Of a stretch of DNA of 64,000 bases, positions 23,401 through 35,195 are shown piece by piece. A program made the position numbers and the translations under genes. This DNA comes from Athripsodes cinereus (taxonomy: Eukaryota; Arthropoda; Insecta; Trichoptera; Leptoceridae). The number at the start of each line of letters is the position of its first letter. Position 1 is the first letter of the stretch. The notes beneath the pieces were generated by a model. The model worked only from the letters and a program-made list of their open reading frames with translations. It had not been told where the DNA came from and made no database searches. Location: contig OX388307.1 of NCBI GenBank assembly GCA_947579605.1, positions 16,965,237 to 17,029,236 of the forward strand, in the 5' to 3' direction.

Positions 23401-23839
23401 AAAGTAATTTTGTGGGGCCTCCGAGAAAGCTAAGATCGCCACTAAAAGGGCATAATTATCTCTTAAACCTCTATTTGTCACCAAGGGAGACGAGACGGGA
23501 CAACACAGCGATAAACGAATTCACTATCGCGCCAATGCCGTAATGGGCAAAACTAACCCTAAAACTCTCTCCCATGGCAGACGCGGAAGTTTCCAACGAT
23601 ATGCCCAAACGCCAAAAATGCCTTGAGGTTCCTCGGACATTGCAGAACCCAAAACCATGTAAATCTGGGAGTATTCTCACTCATATCATCTCTAGCGTTA
23701 TTCATCACGTAGGACTTGAGAAATATTCCAAATTCCTATACTTTTCGAGAATTTGTTGAATGGGAGGGGTAAACATTTTGAAAACCGTGAAAACCCAAGA
23801 AAATTAAACATTCGGCACGTCACTATAGTACCTAATACC

Positions 23840-23981
23840 TATACTAGGATTTTTTTAAACTGGCGAACTAAGTCATAAAATGTGCGAGCAAGAAAGATCG
23901 ACTACTAAAGAGCAGGTAGTCGATCTTTCTTGCTCGCACATTTTATGACTTAGTTCGCCAGTTTAAAAAAATCCTAGTATA
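23840..23981. mobile_element. Perfect 66-bp palindromic MITE
   Basis: Arms 23840-23905 and 23916-23981 are exact inverted copies over 66 bases, separated by a 10-base loop. Ends read TATACTAGGATTTTTTTAAA. It codes for nothing. A snap-back MITE fits best. Confidence 0.9.
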
Positions 23982-23989
23982 GTCAATCT

Positions 23990-25220
23990 GACTTGTACAA
24001 AAATAATTAAAATTTTATACGCCCTAGAGATATATTTTTTCATGGAAATTATCCTTCGTAGAAGATTTAAAACACGGTCTTTAGATAATAATAGATTACC
24101 TCATAAGTACATGAGTGGGAGGGTATATTCGTATCAGTGGCGATCCTAGCTTACGTGGGATCCCAAGGGAATCGAGTTCTATGGGGCTTTTAAGCATAGC
24201 GGAAATAAAGTAGCGTGTCATAAAATTAAAATAAGAGCCTAATGATTTAAAGGAAAAAGATAAATTAATATTGGGAAAGATGTATTCAGTTTTTTCTCTG
24301 TAATATCGTTTCCAGTTTTAGAAGTTAGTGAAACCCCATAAGTAAGGGAAGTAGTTGGTTTGCCCTGGGGAGCTAGGTACTCTCTAAGTAAAATCTTATT
24401 ATCCCTGATCTCAAAAATGCTGATATTTTAATTTGACATTTTTTTTGGTTTACTCTGTTTTTTAATTTTAAATAGTGTTCGAAGTTTTATTGTGAGGTGT
24501 TTTACAAAATATTGTAAACTTTTTTTATTTTTTTGGATTATAAGGTTGTATTATTGTAGTCATTTTTGAATTTGTAATTTATTTATGATTTGTTATGTGT
24601 TGTACACTGTCCAGCAATTAGGTTTAACAATTACTGTCAAGTTGGCAGTGGTATATAATATTTAAATAACTGACAATCAAATTGGGGGTGTTAAAAATTG
24701 TTAAACTACTCATATTTGTACTATATTTGGTACTACCTCGTTCAGGAGCAAGCTGAAAAAATTGCTGTTCACGAGAAGTCACGACGCCTTTGAGATAGTC
24801 ACGGATCATTAAACGGCGACAAATACAAATTGTCCATAATATTATTAGGTACTTCTATGCTTGTGATCAGACGATGTATTTATTTAGAACGTTTCTAAGT
24901 AGCATACTAAATATTATTATGATTTTAGATTTAGACAGCGGCGTTGAAAGCACACTCCCTGTTACCCACCACAAGGACCGGCACTGTTCATTCCGACGTT
25001 TATACAGTCTTTATACTTTAGTAGATATAGAAATTTACGTTGATTATAATTATGTTAAGTATAAAGATGATCCTAGAGGATTTTCTTTCCACAGAATTGA
25101 GTCAAAGCTTCATTCTCATCTTCTCGATCACTTATTGCTTATGCAGACAATATTATTTATTTTGATTTGAAATCATCTAAATTAAACAGAAATATCCTCT
25201 GACCTAAATGAAATTAGACT
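23990..25220. other. Intergenic, no gene recognised
   Basis: AT-rich. CAGTGGCGATCCTAGCTTAC at 24136 resembles a hAT end and has relatives near 10663 and, inverted, near 23435. No matching partner or target duplication was found. The 98-residue open frame at 24874-25170 has no recognisable motif. Confidence 0.45.
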
Positions 25221-25398
25221 AAATAAGTAGGTATACACGTATGCACGTTGCGTATTTTGAAAGTATACAACGCCATTACGCACTGCTCGCGTATAGTTTC
25301 AAGTAGTAATAAGCATAAATATTTTTAGAAACTATACAATACATGGTTATTACGCTCAAATCGTGTATACTTTCCAATAACCGTGTATATATTCTAAG

Positions 25399-25902
25399 CA
25401 GGGATGTTGCGGATGTCGATTTTTACACATCCGCGGATGTGAATGCGGATGCGGATTTTTGAAGGCTCACATCCGCGGATGCGGATGCGAATGCGGATGC
25501 GGATGTTTAAGATGTTATAGAAAAAATGTAGGAACTATCTTAGTTGGTAGGCCCCACTGTCAAATATGTGACGAAATTATTGCTACAATAATATAATAGA
25601 TTTTTTGGCGAAATATTTTTTTCTTTTTGTTATTTGCAAAAATAAAATAAAACCGGCGAAAATAAAAATGCGTCGGATCTTGTCACCAATTTTTTCGTTC
25701 CCATTGGTTAATGTCAAGTGCGAACGGCACGCGCCATTCGCCGGCCCGGCCCCATTTCTTTCTTGTCGCAAATTGTCTTACATCCGCATCCGCATGAACA
25801 TCCGCATCAATTATTGCGGATGCGGATGCGGATGCAGATGTCCAAATACATGCGGAAGCTCCGCATTTGCGGATGCGGATGCGAATATTCGCAACATCCC
25901 TG
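25399..25902. mobile_element. hAT-like MITE 3 (GATGCG-rich)
   Basis: A 504-bp element with exact 8-bp duplications ATTCTAAG (25391-25398, 25903-25910). Ends CAGGGATGTTGCGGATG and GCAACATCCCTG. GCGGAT/ATCCGC units recur many times in the 5' 110 bases and 3' 120 bases. The middle resembles noncoding hAT interior; overlapping open frames there are by-products of the repeats. Confidence 0.93.
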
Positions 25903-26319
25903 ATTCTAAGCGCTACACGAGGTTACGTTCTTGGAATCTATACGCGACTAGTTTCAAAGAAGCCACTTTGATTTATTGCTTTCTCTTTTTTTCGCAAAAA
26001 ATTGCAATCTTTTTATCCTTTTCCCATTTTATTATTAGATATTTAATTGGCGTATTTCTATATTGTACTTAAATATATGTGTTTCTTTTAGGTATATAAT
26101 AAAAATATTTTTGTCTCTAACGAAGGAATAAATTATTTTATTAGGTTTCAAAGTAGCCATTTTGATTTATTGCTTTATCTTTTTTCACAGGAAAATGTTA
26201 TCTTTTTATTCTGTTCATTATTTTATTTGAATTATTAAAATTATTTAATTTATATTAGGTATATATATTTATTATATTATAAAATATTATAAAATTGTAA
26301 AAACAACACAAACACTGTT

Positions 26320-26385
26320 TACTTTCACTATATTTATTTATTTTCGGCAGAGGCCTTTCGGACTTAGTCCATCTTCAGTGCCTTA
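26320..26385 (-). mobile_element. Penelope-like terminal fragment with hammerhead-like core
   Basis: On the minus strand: CACTGAAGATGGACTAAGTC, then CGAAAGGCCTCTGCCGAAAA and AATAAATA. The CTGAAGA (26378-26372) and GAAA (26359-26356) elements flank a 4-bp stem GGAC/GTCC with loop TAA. This layout recalls hammerhead motifs of Penelope-like elements; one extra U precedes the stem. Confidence 0.5.
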
Positions 26386-27118
26386 TACTAGGGAACTTTA
26401 ATTTAATATTCTGTGTCACAAAATTAAAACAATCCTAAATAATGATTGTTATTATTAGTTTTTACTAATTGTTTTTATTATAATATTTAAATGCTTTTAA
26501 AATTATTATTTTTGTTATTTTGGATTAACTTGTTGTTATTATTCCTTGTGTTTGTCAGCATGCAAACAGCGTAAGCCGTGAATATACTTTAATAAAATAG
26601 AAAATCTTTTTTTTATTATTATTAGACTGGCGCCTATTTTACAGTAGTACCTAAGCACTTAAACTATTGTGTTTCTTTTATATAATAAAAATATTTTTGT
26701 CTCTTATAAAGGAGTTAATTATTTTCATAAGTACCTTTAAATAACCAGTTAAAGTAATAACTACATGATTAGTCGATTACTAATTGCTCTATTTTTTTAT
26801 ATTTTGACATTATTTAATTTTCTGAACTTGTATACTTTACAAATACCTACTTGTTACACGCTTACATCCTAAATCTATGCAATGTCAGAATATGTTGTTT
26901 CTTACCTTGTATAGTTTCTAAACTAATTCACAGAATCAGCGTCAGAAAGTATACACGACCATTACGCAGAAATCGTGTATATTTTCTGAGACTATATTTT
27001 GTTACACGTCTTGAAACTATACAGTGCCACAACACTATGAATGCGTAATGGCATTGTATACTTTCAAAATACGCATGTACGTTACTATACACGTATGTAG
27101 GTACACTAGAAATATAAT

Positions 27119-27141
27119 ACTTCTTCTTCTTCTTCTTCTTA
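27119..27141 (+). repeat. (CTT)n microsatellite
   Basis: ACTTCTTCTTCTTCTTCTTC followed by AAAGTGCCATGTCAAGTCC. The combination resembles the 3' end of a LINE in antisense orientation, but the fragment is too short to assign. Confidence 0.5.
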
Positions 27142-27879
27142 AAGTGCCATGTCAAGTCCCCCCGACGTCGACTATCTAGGCTTCTCTGCAAGCCGGAACA
27201 GCTCTTCCACCCTCTGGATTCCGATTTAATACTTATTTCTTCAAGATGTTTTTTTTTTGGAAGCTATAAATTTTTAAAACCAGTGTCCATAGCTAATCAG
27301 ATTTTTCGTACCCCTTAACTGCAGTGATGCAAAGATGGGCATAATGGTTCAATGAAAAGATAAGTGTAAGACTTGGTTGATAAAGTATCACGATTGGATA
27401 TAGCAACTTGAGAAAATTTACAATCTTTTCATTTTTGAAAATGATAAATATTCATTTATAAATGTGTTTTTTATATAAAATATTGTTTCCAGCTTGCTTT
27501 AAAAATCCCTCGCCCCTCATAAAAACCGTTGGTGCAAGTAACTACATTCTAATAAATGATATCCTCGTATTACCTACGCAAATACCTACATACTTGAATA
27601 ATATTGATTGCTGATACTCCCTTATCGCACTACAAAATGGAAAACGACATAGGTACTTGGCATAACTATCTAATAATAATAATACCATTACTTTGACCTA
27701 GAGGCTCCCAACGTTTTTGTCGCGACATTTATAGAATGTAGAAAATAATGGCGGACACGTATGTCTATGGACACAAGTCTGATCAACAAAATTACCTACT
27801 GAAGTGAACAATTTTCTTTATAGTTTAAAGGTGGACCTCTTTTTAGAAATGAATTTTTGGACTTTGGTGATCTCTCTTG

Positions 27880-27975
27880 TACTTGAAATTTTTACCTCCC
27901 CCCATCGCCAGACTTTCGATTTGGTATACTTCACGATCTCCTTGTTTTTTTTAATATTCTATTTAATATTGAAGG
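27880..27975 (+). repeat. C-tract dispersed repeat, copy 5
   Basis: TGTACTTGAAATTTTTACCT, CCCCCC, ATCGCCAGACTTTCGATTTG, GTATACTTCACGATCTCC. This is the cleanest copy for deriving the family consensus. Confidence 0.55.
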
Positions 27976-28149
27976 CTACTTTCTTAATTTTACGCGGCGG
28001 CAGAATTGCCATCCACACTTCTCAGCATTATACAACTAAATAAGTCTCCATATGATCAGTCATGGTCACACAAAAACTTAACAGTCTAATGCCGGGAAAA
28101 ATTCACCTATCCAGATATACAGGATCTAAAAGGATTAGGCTCAAAACGC

Positions 28150-28655
28150 GGGATCAAAATACCAGCATTGTGCCTGAAATATCTGTGTTCAGAAACCTTT
28201 TTACAATATTACAAGTGTTTATTAAAATAGATTTTTGAATTTTAATGTACAAATTAACCGGTAAACCTAATTTTTGTAAATTATTTATTAAAGATTTCGT
28301 AGTTACCCCTGTAGCTGACCTAGAATGCCAAATATTTTTTATTTCTCCTGGTAGTTCTGTATATTTACGTATTTTTTCTGCGACGGTTGTTTGTATATTA
28401 TGTGTATTTGGGACAGCGATGTCTATTAGGTAGGTACGTTATTTTATTACGTTTATCATGTAATACTAAATCGGGTCTATTATGATGTATTTGTCTATCT
28501 GTTATTATGGTTTTATCATAATAGAGCCTATAATTTTGATTTTCTAATACCTGTTCCGGGTTGTATTTATAATAAGGTATTACATTATTTGAGTTCAAAA
28601 GATTATGTTTAATAGCTAAATTTTGATGTATAATTTTTGCTACATGATTATGTCT
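28150..28655 (-). pseudogene. C-terminal fragment of an RLE-type LINE polyprotein
   Basis: The minus strand reads RHNHVAKIIHQNLA, then NVIPYYKYNPEQVLENQNY, LYYDKTIITD and HHNRPDLVL, then after a frameshift IDIAVPNTHNIQTTVAEK, KYTEL and LGLPVNLYIKIQKSIL. The RPD...YLIDIA arrangement is that of the restriction-like endonuclease domain in R2/R4/Dong-type elements. The shift lies at about 28428-28436, where CCTA is duplicated (plus strand GTAGGTACG), and a further deletion follows KYTEL. It is a dead remnant without a reverse transcriptase domain. Confidence 0.7.
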
Positions 28656-28689
28656 TTTTTTATTTTATTTTTTTTATTTATTTCATATA

Positions 28690-31600
28690 ATATAAACATT
28701 AAATACAAATATACAGTCGCGCCAAATCCATTAAAATAGATTTGTCGGCGCGTTCCTTACAAAATAACAATATATACATAATTTATTAATTTATTCTATA
28801 AGTATACTCAGTTTGAGCGAGAGTTATTAATTATGTTTTTCATTATTAACTATTTTTTTAGTATTAAACATTAAATAGTGGGCGCATATAATTTGATATG
28901 CGAGCATAGAGTTGGGAAAGCCCGTTTAATTTAATTTAATAATGCTTTTAGTTAATAACTTATTTATAAAAGTATACTACATTTATCTATTTGATGATGA
29001 CTCCCCTGCTTTCTCGACAGCAAGTGTTGTTGCAAATGACATTTATCATATTGTTGCATATGAACTTCAACCAGGTAATAAAAATATGGGCTCTTCACGA
29101 CCATAGTTAAAAAGGACTACTCACAATGATTCTAAAATTTACGAATTCTTGATTGATATGAATTATCCTTGAGCCATTTATGAAACAATCAACTCTGAAA
29201 CTGATCTTCTTGTCATCTGAGTTAAAATAAAACACCACTCTTTTACGTTTTAAGACTGAGAATTCCTTTTTTAATCTATGTGGGTTCTATCAGTAATAAA
29301 TAAAATGTTTCTGTATACCATGTTGAATTCAGTATTCAAGTAATTGTTAGTTAGAAGTTTGGGTATATTTCTATACAGAAGGATGAAAAGAAAGACATTT
29401 TATTTTTATAATAATATATTTGTATTCTCTCGTAATTATAGATATAATATATATATATTTCATATTGAGATTTATGCAATAAGTATTCATAATAGATATA
29501 ATATTTCCTCTTATTGGACAATGAATTCACAATATACATCTGATGTCATTTGGTAAAATATCATCTTCTTATTAGTAATCACACTATTGCTTATACGACC
29601 AAAGATCTACAAAAATAATAACTAAAATCCCTTAAAATATAAACATAACAATAAATTATACATATTGTTATACTTGCTAAATATATATATATATATATAT
29701 ATATTCACAATTCATAAAAATAAACAAGATATGTAACATGAAAATACTGCGAAGAATCTAATCAATTAATAAATAAATAAATCTATAGATAATGAAGTAA
29801 ATTCCACTTGGAATAAGGCAGATAATTGCTAATCAATTACGTACACAGAACCCTACATAATATTATGTACCACACAAGGAAGTAAGACATAAGATAGTGA
29901 AATCTGATTCTAATGGCACAACTATGTAATACATCCCCTACAGACTGTCAATTAATATATTCCAAAGCCAGCAATAGGTACATGAGATTGATTACATATT
30001 TTAATCAATATATAACCCATTTGACTGCATGTATATGATGGTAAATATTTAGAATGTAACCACATTATACATATCTCTGTTTCTCTTCTTTTTGTTAATG
30101 AAAGACAGAAATATGTTTTTGTGAAAACTGTATGTATTCACATGAAATAAAATTAATCCCAACTGAACCAGAATAACGCTCCTATATTTTTACTACATTA
30201 ACCATCACTTAACATATTAAGGTATTGGATTTTCTCATATAAATATTGATATTGAGTGTTAATTTCTTGAACATAAAAAGAATTACTTACAATATTTTCA
30301 TTTGTAGAAATTGAAATTTTTGACAAGAGAGTCTATGTTGAATTCTAATTTATTTTGAAATATACTCTATTGTGGATTGCAATCGCTGGTTACCACCATT
30401 CTACTCTCTACACTACTCCTAAAATTAATCACACATATGTATTCTATAATAGTTCAACTTTACTGAACTTTCTAGCACATCCATTATATTTTTGAACCCA
30501 TATGAGTGGGTTGCTTTACATTTGAACACTTTATTTCACAGAAAACAAAACTGAAGTTATACTTTACAAACTTACAACAGGAATGAATTTAAAACAAGTT
30601 GGAATATTTTTGGCCAACTTCATCCAATATTGATTAATATACTTCCAGAATTATGTTTAACATTATTCTGCTAATATTCCATACAAATACTGAATGAAAG
30701 GACTTCCAAAAGACTGCTAATTCCAATCATACTTGAATTGCAACACTAAGAATATTTGGCTGTAATAAAGAGCATTTTAGAAAAGAATTTTTCAAATTAT
30801 ATAATCTCGCAATTTTCTATCAAATCCGAGACAATCTTTCATCATAGATAAGAATAAGTAGCTAAAGACTTCCATCAGATGAAAAAATGTAAAACTTAAT
30901 ATGTAATTCTTCAGGCAGCAATTGTTGCTTTCAAGTAATATGGATTACAGAATATATCTGTTTTTATCCATTCGTTGATATGCAATTAGCTTTGAGACTT
31001 ACTAAATATTATTATGTGAAAAGATTTGCGATTACAATAACATATTAAACAACTACAATCAACTTTATTTCCCAAATATACTTTATTTTCATTATTATGG
31101 TACAAAATAAATGTATATTATTTATTTATTATGGTACAAAATAAACATACATTGGTTATGTATATAAATAACATTTGGGCACAGCATGAGCTACTGCTAC
31201 ATCAATATAATAATAATTATTATCATTGATAATGTCATTGAGATAAAATAATGCAGGTATAAGCACCTGAGCACAGTGCAGTATACAATGTAGTAAGTGA
31301 AATACAACACAGAACTGTAACGTGTATAGCTATAGATCTATGTAATGTACTATTATAATATTATTATGTATGTAGCAAGTAAACACAATACTTACATATA
31401 TAACTAGGAAGAATATTTGATACTCAAGAGTGTACAAACTGTATTGTAACGTAATGTAATGTAAGTGAACACCGATTGTCTAGTGTAGACATGATGTGAT
31501 GTGATAGTGTATAGACTGGCTAAATAGAGTAGAAATTAATTATTCATAAGCTAATATATTACCACTCTGGCGAAACCAAAATTTATGATTATTTTGTTCT
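28690..31600. other. Intergenic, nothing recognised
   Basis: AT-rich DNA with a (TA)n run at about 29681-29703. No coding motif. Part of it could be 3' untranslated sequence of the atossa gene, whose polyadenylation site I cannot place. Confidence 0.4.
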
Positions 31601-31689
31601 GTCAATAAGCGCAGTGTTGCCAAGTCTACATATTTTATGTAGATGTACATACTTTTGGTTCTATTCGGTAATTCCAACTTATTTTTCAC

Positions 31690-31815
31690 GTTTTCAGAAA
31701 AATGGTTCTCACTTTTGAAAAACCAACCTAAAGTATAAAATCTGGTGACGGAAGAGGGGGGAGGGGGAAGAATTGTAGTTCAAGAAAAAATTCAAAATGA
31801 AACCCAAAAACAGTA
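31690..31815 (-). repeat. C-tract dispersed repeat, copy 6
   Basis: On the minus strand TTCTTCCCCCTCCCCCCTCT, CCGTCACCAGATTTTATACT, matching the pyrimidine-run plus CCAGATTTT..TATA layout. CAGTGTTGCCAAGTCTACAT just upstream at about 31609 may mark an element edge. Confidence 0.45.
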
Positions 31816-32684
31816 TGTCCCCACTTTTTAAAAAAATCAGCTAAATATAAAATATTATGATCAAGGAAACATCTGTATGATAGTTTGGACGATAATAAAA
31901 CGGATTCAGAAGACAGTGACAGAAAATAACGAAATAATTCTGGAATTGAGAATCTGTGATTGAAACATTTTGAAATAAATATAACTTGAATATTCTAGTC
32001 AAATTTCATGTCAAAAATCAAATGCATGTACCATGTTAAGTTTTTATCAGAATATATTGCTAATTTGTTTGTACCAAGAACTGTATTATATCAAGCAAAA
32101 ACCACACACCTCCATATCTCAACAACAAAAGTTGTTATCCTATGAAAGGAATGTATGACTAAAATAACACACTGGACAGGCAACTTTACCAAGATTAGTC
32201 TCTCATGCTCCAAGATTATATTTCTACACCCTATACTTTTGTTATTGTGACAATCCTACATACACTTAGTTACATAAATAGGAAATCTTAGAAGTCTGCC
32301 ATATGTGTGATATTTAATTTATTTTTTGTAAATAACCAAAAAAAATATTATTTGGCAGTAATACTTTACATTACAAACGTAAAGTGCCTATTGAAATGTT
32401 GTCATATAAACAACAGCAGCGCCCGCAGTTTATTTCTACTCTTTTGAGCCAGACTGTACACATATATGTCACCGCCCTATGGTTGTATTGGCCAGTTAAC
32501 TGAATGGCTAGGCAGTTAGATAAAAAACATATATTTTTTTTCGGGTACTCTCCGTACAGTAGAAAACGACTGACATTTCGAGCAGGATCCAACCTGACAT
32601 CAGCTGGAACGTTGAGGGCAGGAGGCAGACTTCAGAGGCACAGATTTAATGGAGGCAACAAGAGTCGATAAGCCTGCTGCTTGA

Positions 32685-32750
32685 AACATTGGGCAGAAGC
32701 CAATAGTCTTTTTCAATACTACCTACTGGACGTAGAGTACCCAAAAACGA
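32685..32750 (+). repeat. Dispersed repeat, shared with 43725-43812
   Basis: GGGCAGAAGCCAATAGTCTT, then TTTTCAATACTACCTACTGG and GTAGAGTACCCAAAAACGA. The copy at 43.7 kb has the same order with a 19-base insertion. Confidence 0.6.
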
Positions 32751-32872
32751 TTTTTATATACATATGTAATATGCTCTGCGTAAACACCTTTTCAAACATA
32801 CATTTCTATGTTTATTTATTATGTTTGAAAAGATGTTTTCGCAGAGTATAATATTATTTATGTATATACAAA
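32751..32872. repeat. Imperfect inverted repeat (about 50-bp arms)
   Basis: CTCTGCGTAAACACCTTTTC AAACATA on the left pairs with TATGTTTGAAAAGATGTTTT CGCAGAG on the right, with outer TATATACATA/TATGTATATA. The loop is about 20 bases. It directly follows the dispersed repeat at 32685. Confidence 0.65.
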
Positions 32873-33319
32873 TCACACACACACATATATAATATATATA
32901 TATATATATCATCCCGAGTGTTCCCATATTAATTAAAACACATACTCTCTAGCATGAACAAAACATTTCAATATTCACAAGATAATAATAAAACATTTTG
33001 ACAATTATAATAATAGAGATTTAGAATCACGATAACAATGGTATCATTAAATAAATGACATAATATAGACATATAGATAAATATAACATGTATAATACAT
33101 AATGTACATTGTACAAAGAGCTGCAATGTGATGAAAGTTCCTTCAACACAATGTGAGATCTAAACTATCGGTAAATAAAATATTACAAAATAACAAAAAT
33201 TTTGCAAATTTCTCAAGAATGGCCTTCACTCTATCTTTGAGTAGAGTGTATGTCGAACAATTATCATTAGCGCATGAAAAAATAAAATATTGTCTCATTT
33301 GGAGAAACCATCCCAACAT

Positions 33320-34637
33320 CTATCTGGGTGAGTATTTAGGATTGTCTGGTCCGTAAGTAAAGCTTCTCAATTCGTATGACAACTCCTTGGGTAATCCATC
33401 TAATGAATCAGACCTTCTACGTATTCTAGCATCCTTCTCGCCCGTAGCATCCAGATCCTTCCCTCTCTCATCATAAAACGCCACATCCTTTATAGCATTG
33501 CTATTTTCTCTAACACTAGTGATATTACAATCCTCAGGAAAGGAAGACACAAGAAAACAATCCAAGTCATTTCCTATTATTTGACCTTTGTCATTTGATT
33601 TCATCTGCAACTGTTTCTTTGGATCATTCAATGTTCTTTTACGAAATATTCCCGTTTCAACGGTCTTTTTCTTTCTTTCATTTTGCTGATGTACTAGACT
33701 TATGGCAGGTTTGAGAGAATGAGCTGTGTCCATATCAGCTTTTCGAGAAACAATAATACGTATATCTGTGTGAAGATAAACTTTACCGGACTTGGAAGCC
33801 AGAAACCTGCAAACAAAAATGTAAACATTACACCCGCAAACTTAGAAAAATTATTTATTTGTACACAATGAAAATATCCTAGTAAAACTTACGAAACCAT
33901 GTAAAATTACCTCAAGTGTATTAAATATCGAAGGGCTCGAGGATCTTGCTTGGAGGGCTGCACAGAACAGACTGCCGGGACACACAGAGTCTTCTGTCTA
34001 AGGAAGGTCTTAGAGTTTGGTGGCATATCAGCCATATCATACATCACTACAAACATCTTTACCACAGTGCCGTGAGGGTTAAACAATGTTACTTGAATGG
34101 TACCAGCTCTGGGAACATTATAACATTTCTTGCCTAAATTAATGTGGCCCTAGAAGAAAATAAAACGATTAGCATATTACAACTTCCGACTCAAATATAT
34201 TTTATATCAATAACCGTTACATATGCATGAATTAGAAAACTTACTAAATAAGGTGCAGATGTTGTGTTGTCTCCTAAAGAATAGAAAAATACTGTGACGG
34301 GTAATTTAAGATGTGGAGGACAAAAAGATCCTGAGGCTCCAATCTCAGCTGTGAACCCAGCTACAGTAGCAGCTGGCTCCAGTCTACCATTCAAAACAGA
34401 TTCTTCAAAGCTACCTGAAAGTGTATAAGTATCAATATCATAGAATATTTAAATCTCAGTAACATGAAATATATAAAATGTGGCATCCATAATGCTTACA
34501 TTTTGTTGGATAGTATCCAATTGGCCCTTAACTCAAACCAAAGGTTGAGGACTTTATTATCATTGTGCATAACCAATATACATAATTATATTAATTGGAA
34601 GATAGTCAGCGAGAGGCCACACACATCAGTAGATATG

Positions 34638-34687
<50 letters not shown>

Positions 34688-35159
34688 CATATAAGGCAAG
34701 AGCCAAGTCTCTGCCCGACTGTACGCAGTGAAATGGAGTGGGGCCTTCACCTCATACTGTCTCCTGCGTAAAGTCGAGTGATCTTTCATTAATGGAATGC
34801 ATGTTGCGCATGCATTTCCGATGAAAGTTTGATCACGCAGTCATTCATAGTATGCGGTACTCCCCGCATACTGGATTTAATGTTGTGTCGGCCGTTCTGC
34901 GAGATGGTCCTGAAGAGGCGCATGTATACACAATGCAGAAACACAACACCTATTCTGCAAATCCAATCTGCATATTCCGGTGACGGGCCGTGTCTCGTCC
35001 CATATGCAAAGGCAAGAGCCAAGTCTCTGCCCGACTGTACGCAGTGAAATGGAGTGGGGCCTTCACCTCATACTGTCTCCTGCGTAAAGTCGAGTGATCT
35101 TTCATTAATGGAATGCATGTTGCGCATGCATTTCCGATGAAAGTTTGATCACGCAGTCA

Positions 35160-35195
<36 letters not shown>

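Larger units (their letters stand above)
25225..27105. mobile_element. Candidate DNA element with degenerate long inverted ends
   Basis: The left region GCGTATTTTGAAAGTATACA, ACGCCATTACGCA, then CGTATAGTTTCAAG returns inverted at the right (TGCGTAATGGC, TGTATACTTTCAAAATACGC). GTATACTTTC and GAAACTATAC motifs repeat within each about 170-base end. The interior holds hAT-like MITE 3, a Penelope-like remnant and repeated GTTTCTTTTA..AATATTTTTGTCTCT blocks. No ORF was recognised. Confidence 0.5.

Noticed and set aside
24136..24230. Start of another hAT element (CAGTGGCGATCCTAGC)
   Set aside because: Similar ends exist near 10663 and 23435, but no inverse partner with an 8-bp duplication could be matched, so no element is delimited.
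25605..26072. 155-residue plus-strand frame with Cys/Gly-rich part
   Set aside because: Overlaps the GATGCG repeats of hAT-like MITE 3 and runs out of the element; explained by repeat composition.
34586..34789. Frames through the (TA)n tract (also 51988-52192)
   Set aside because: Poly-Ile/Tyr translations of microsatellites.
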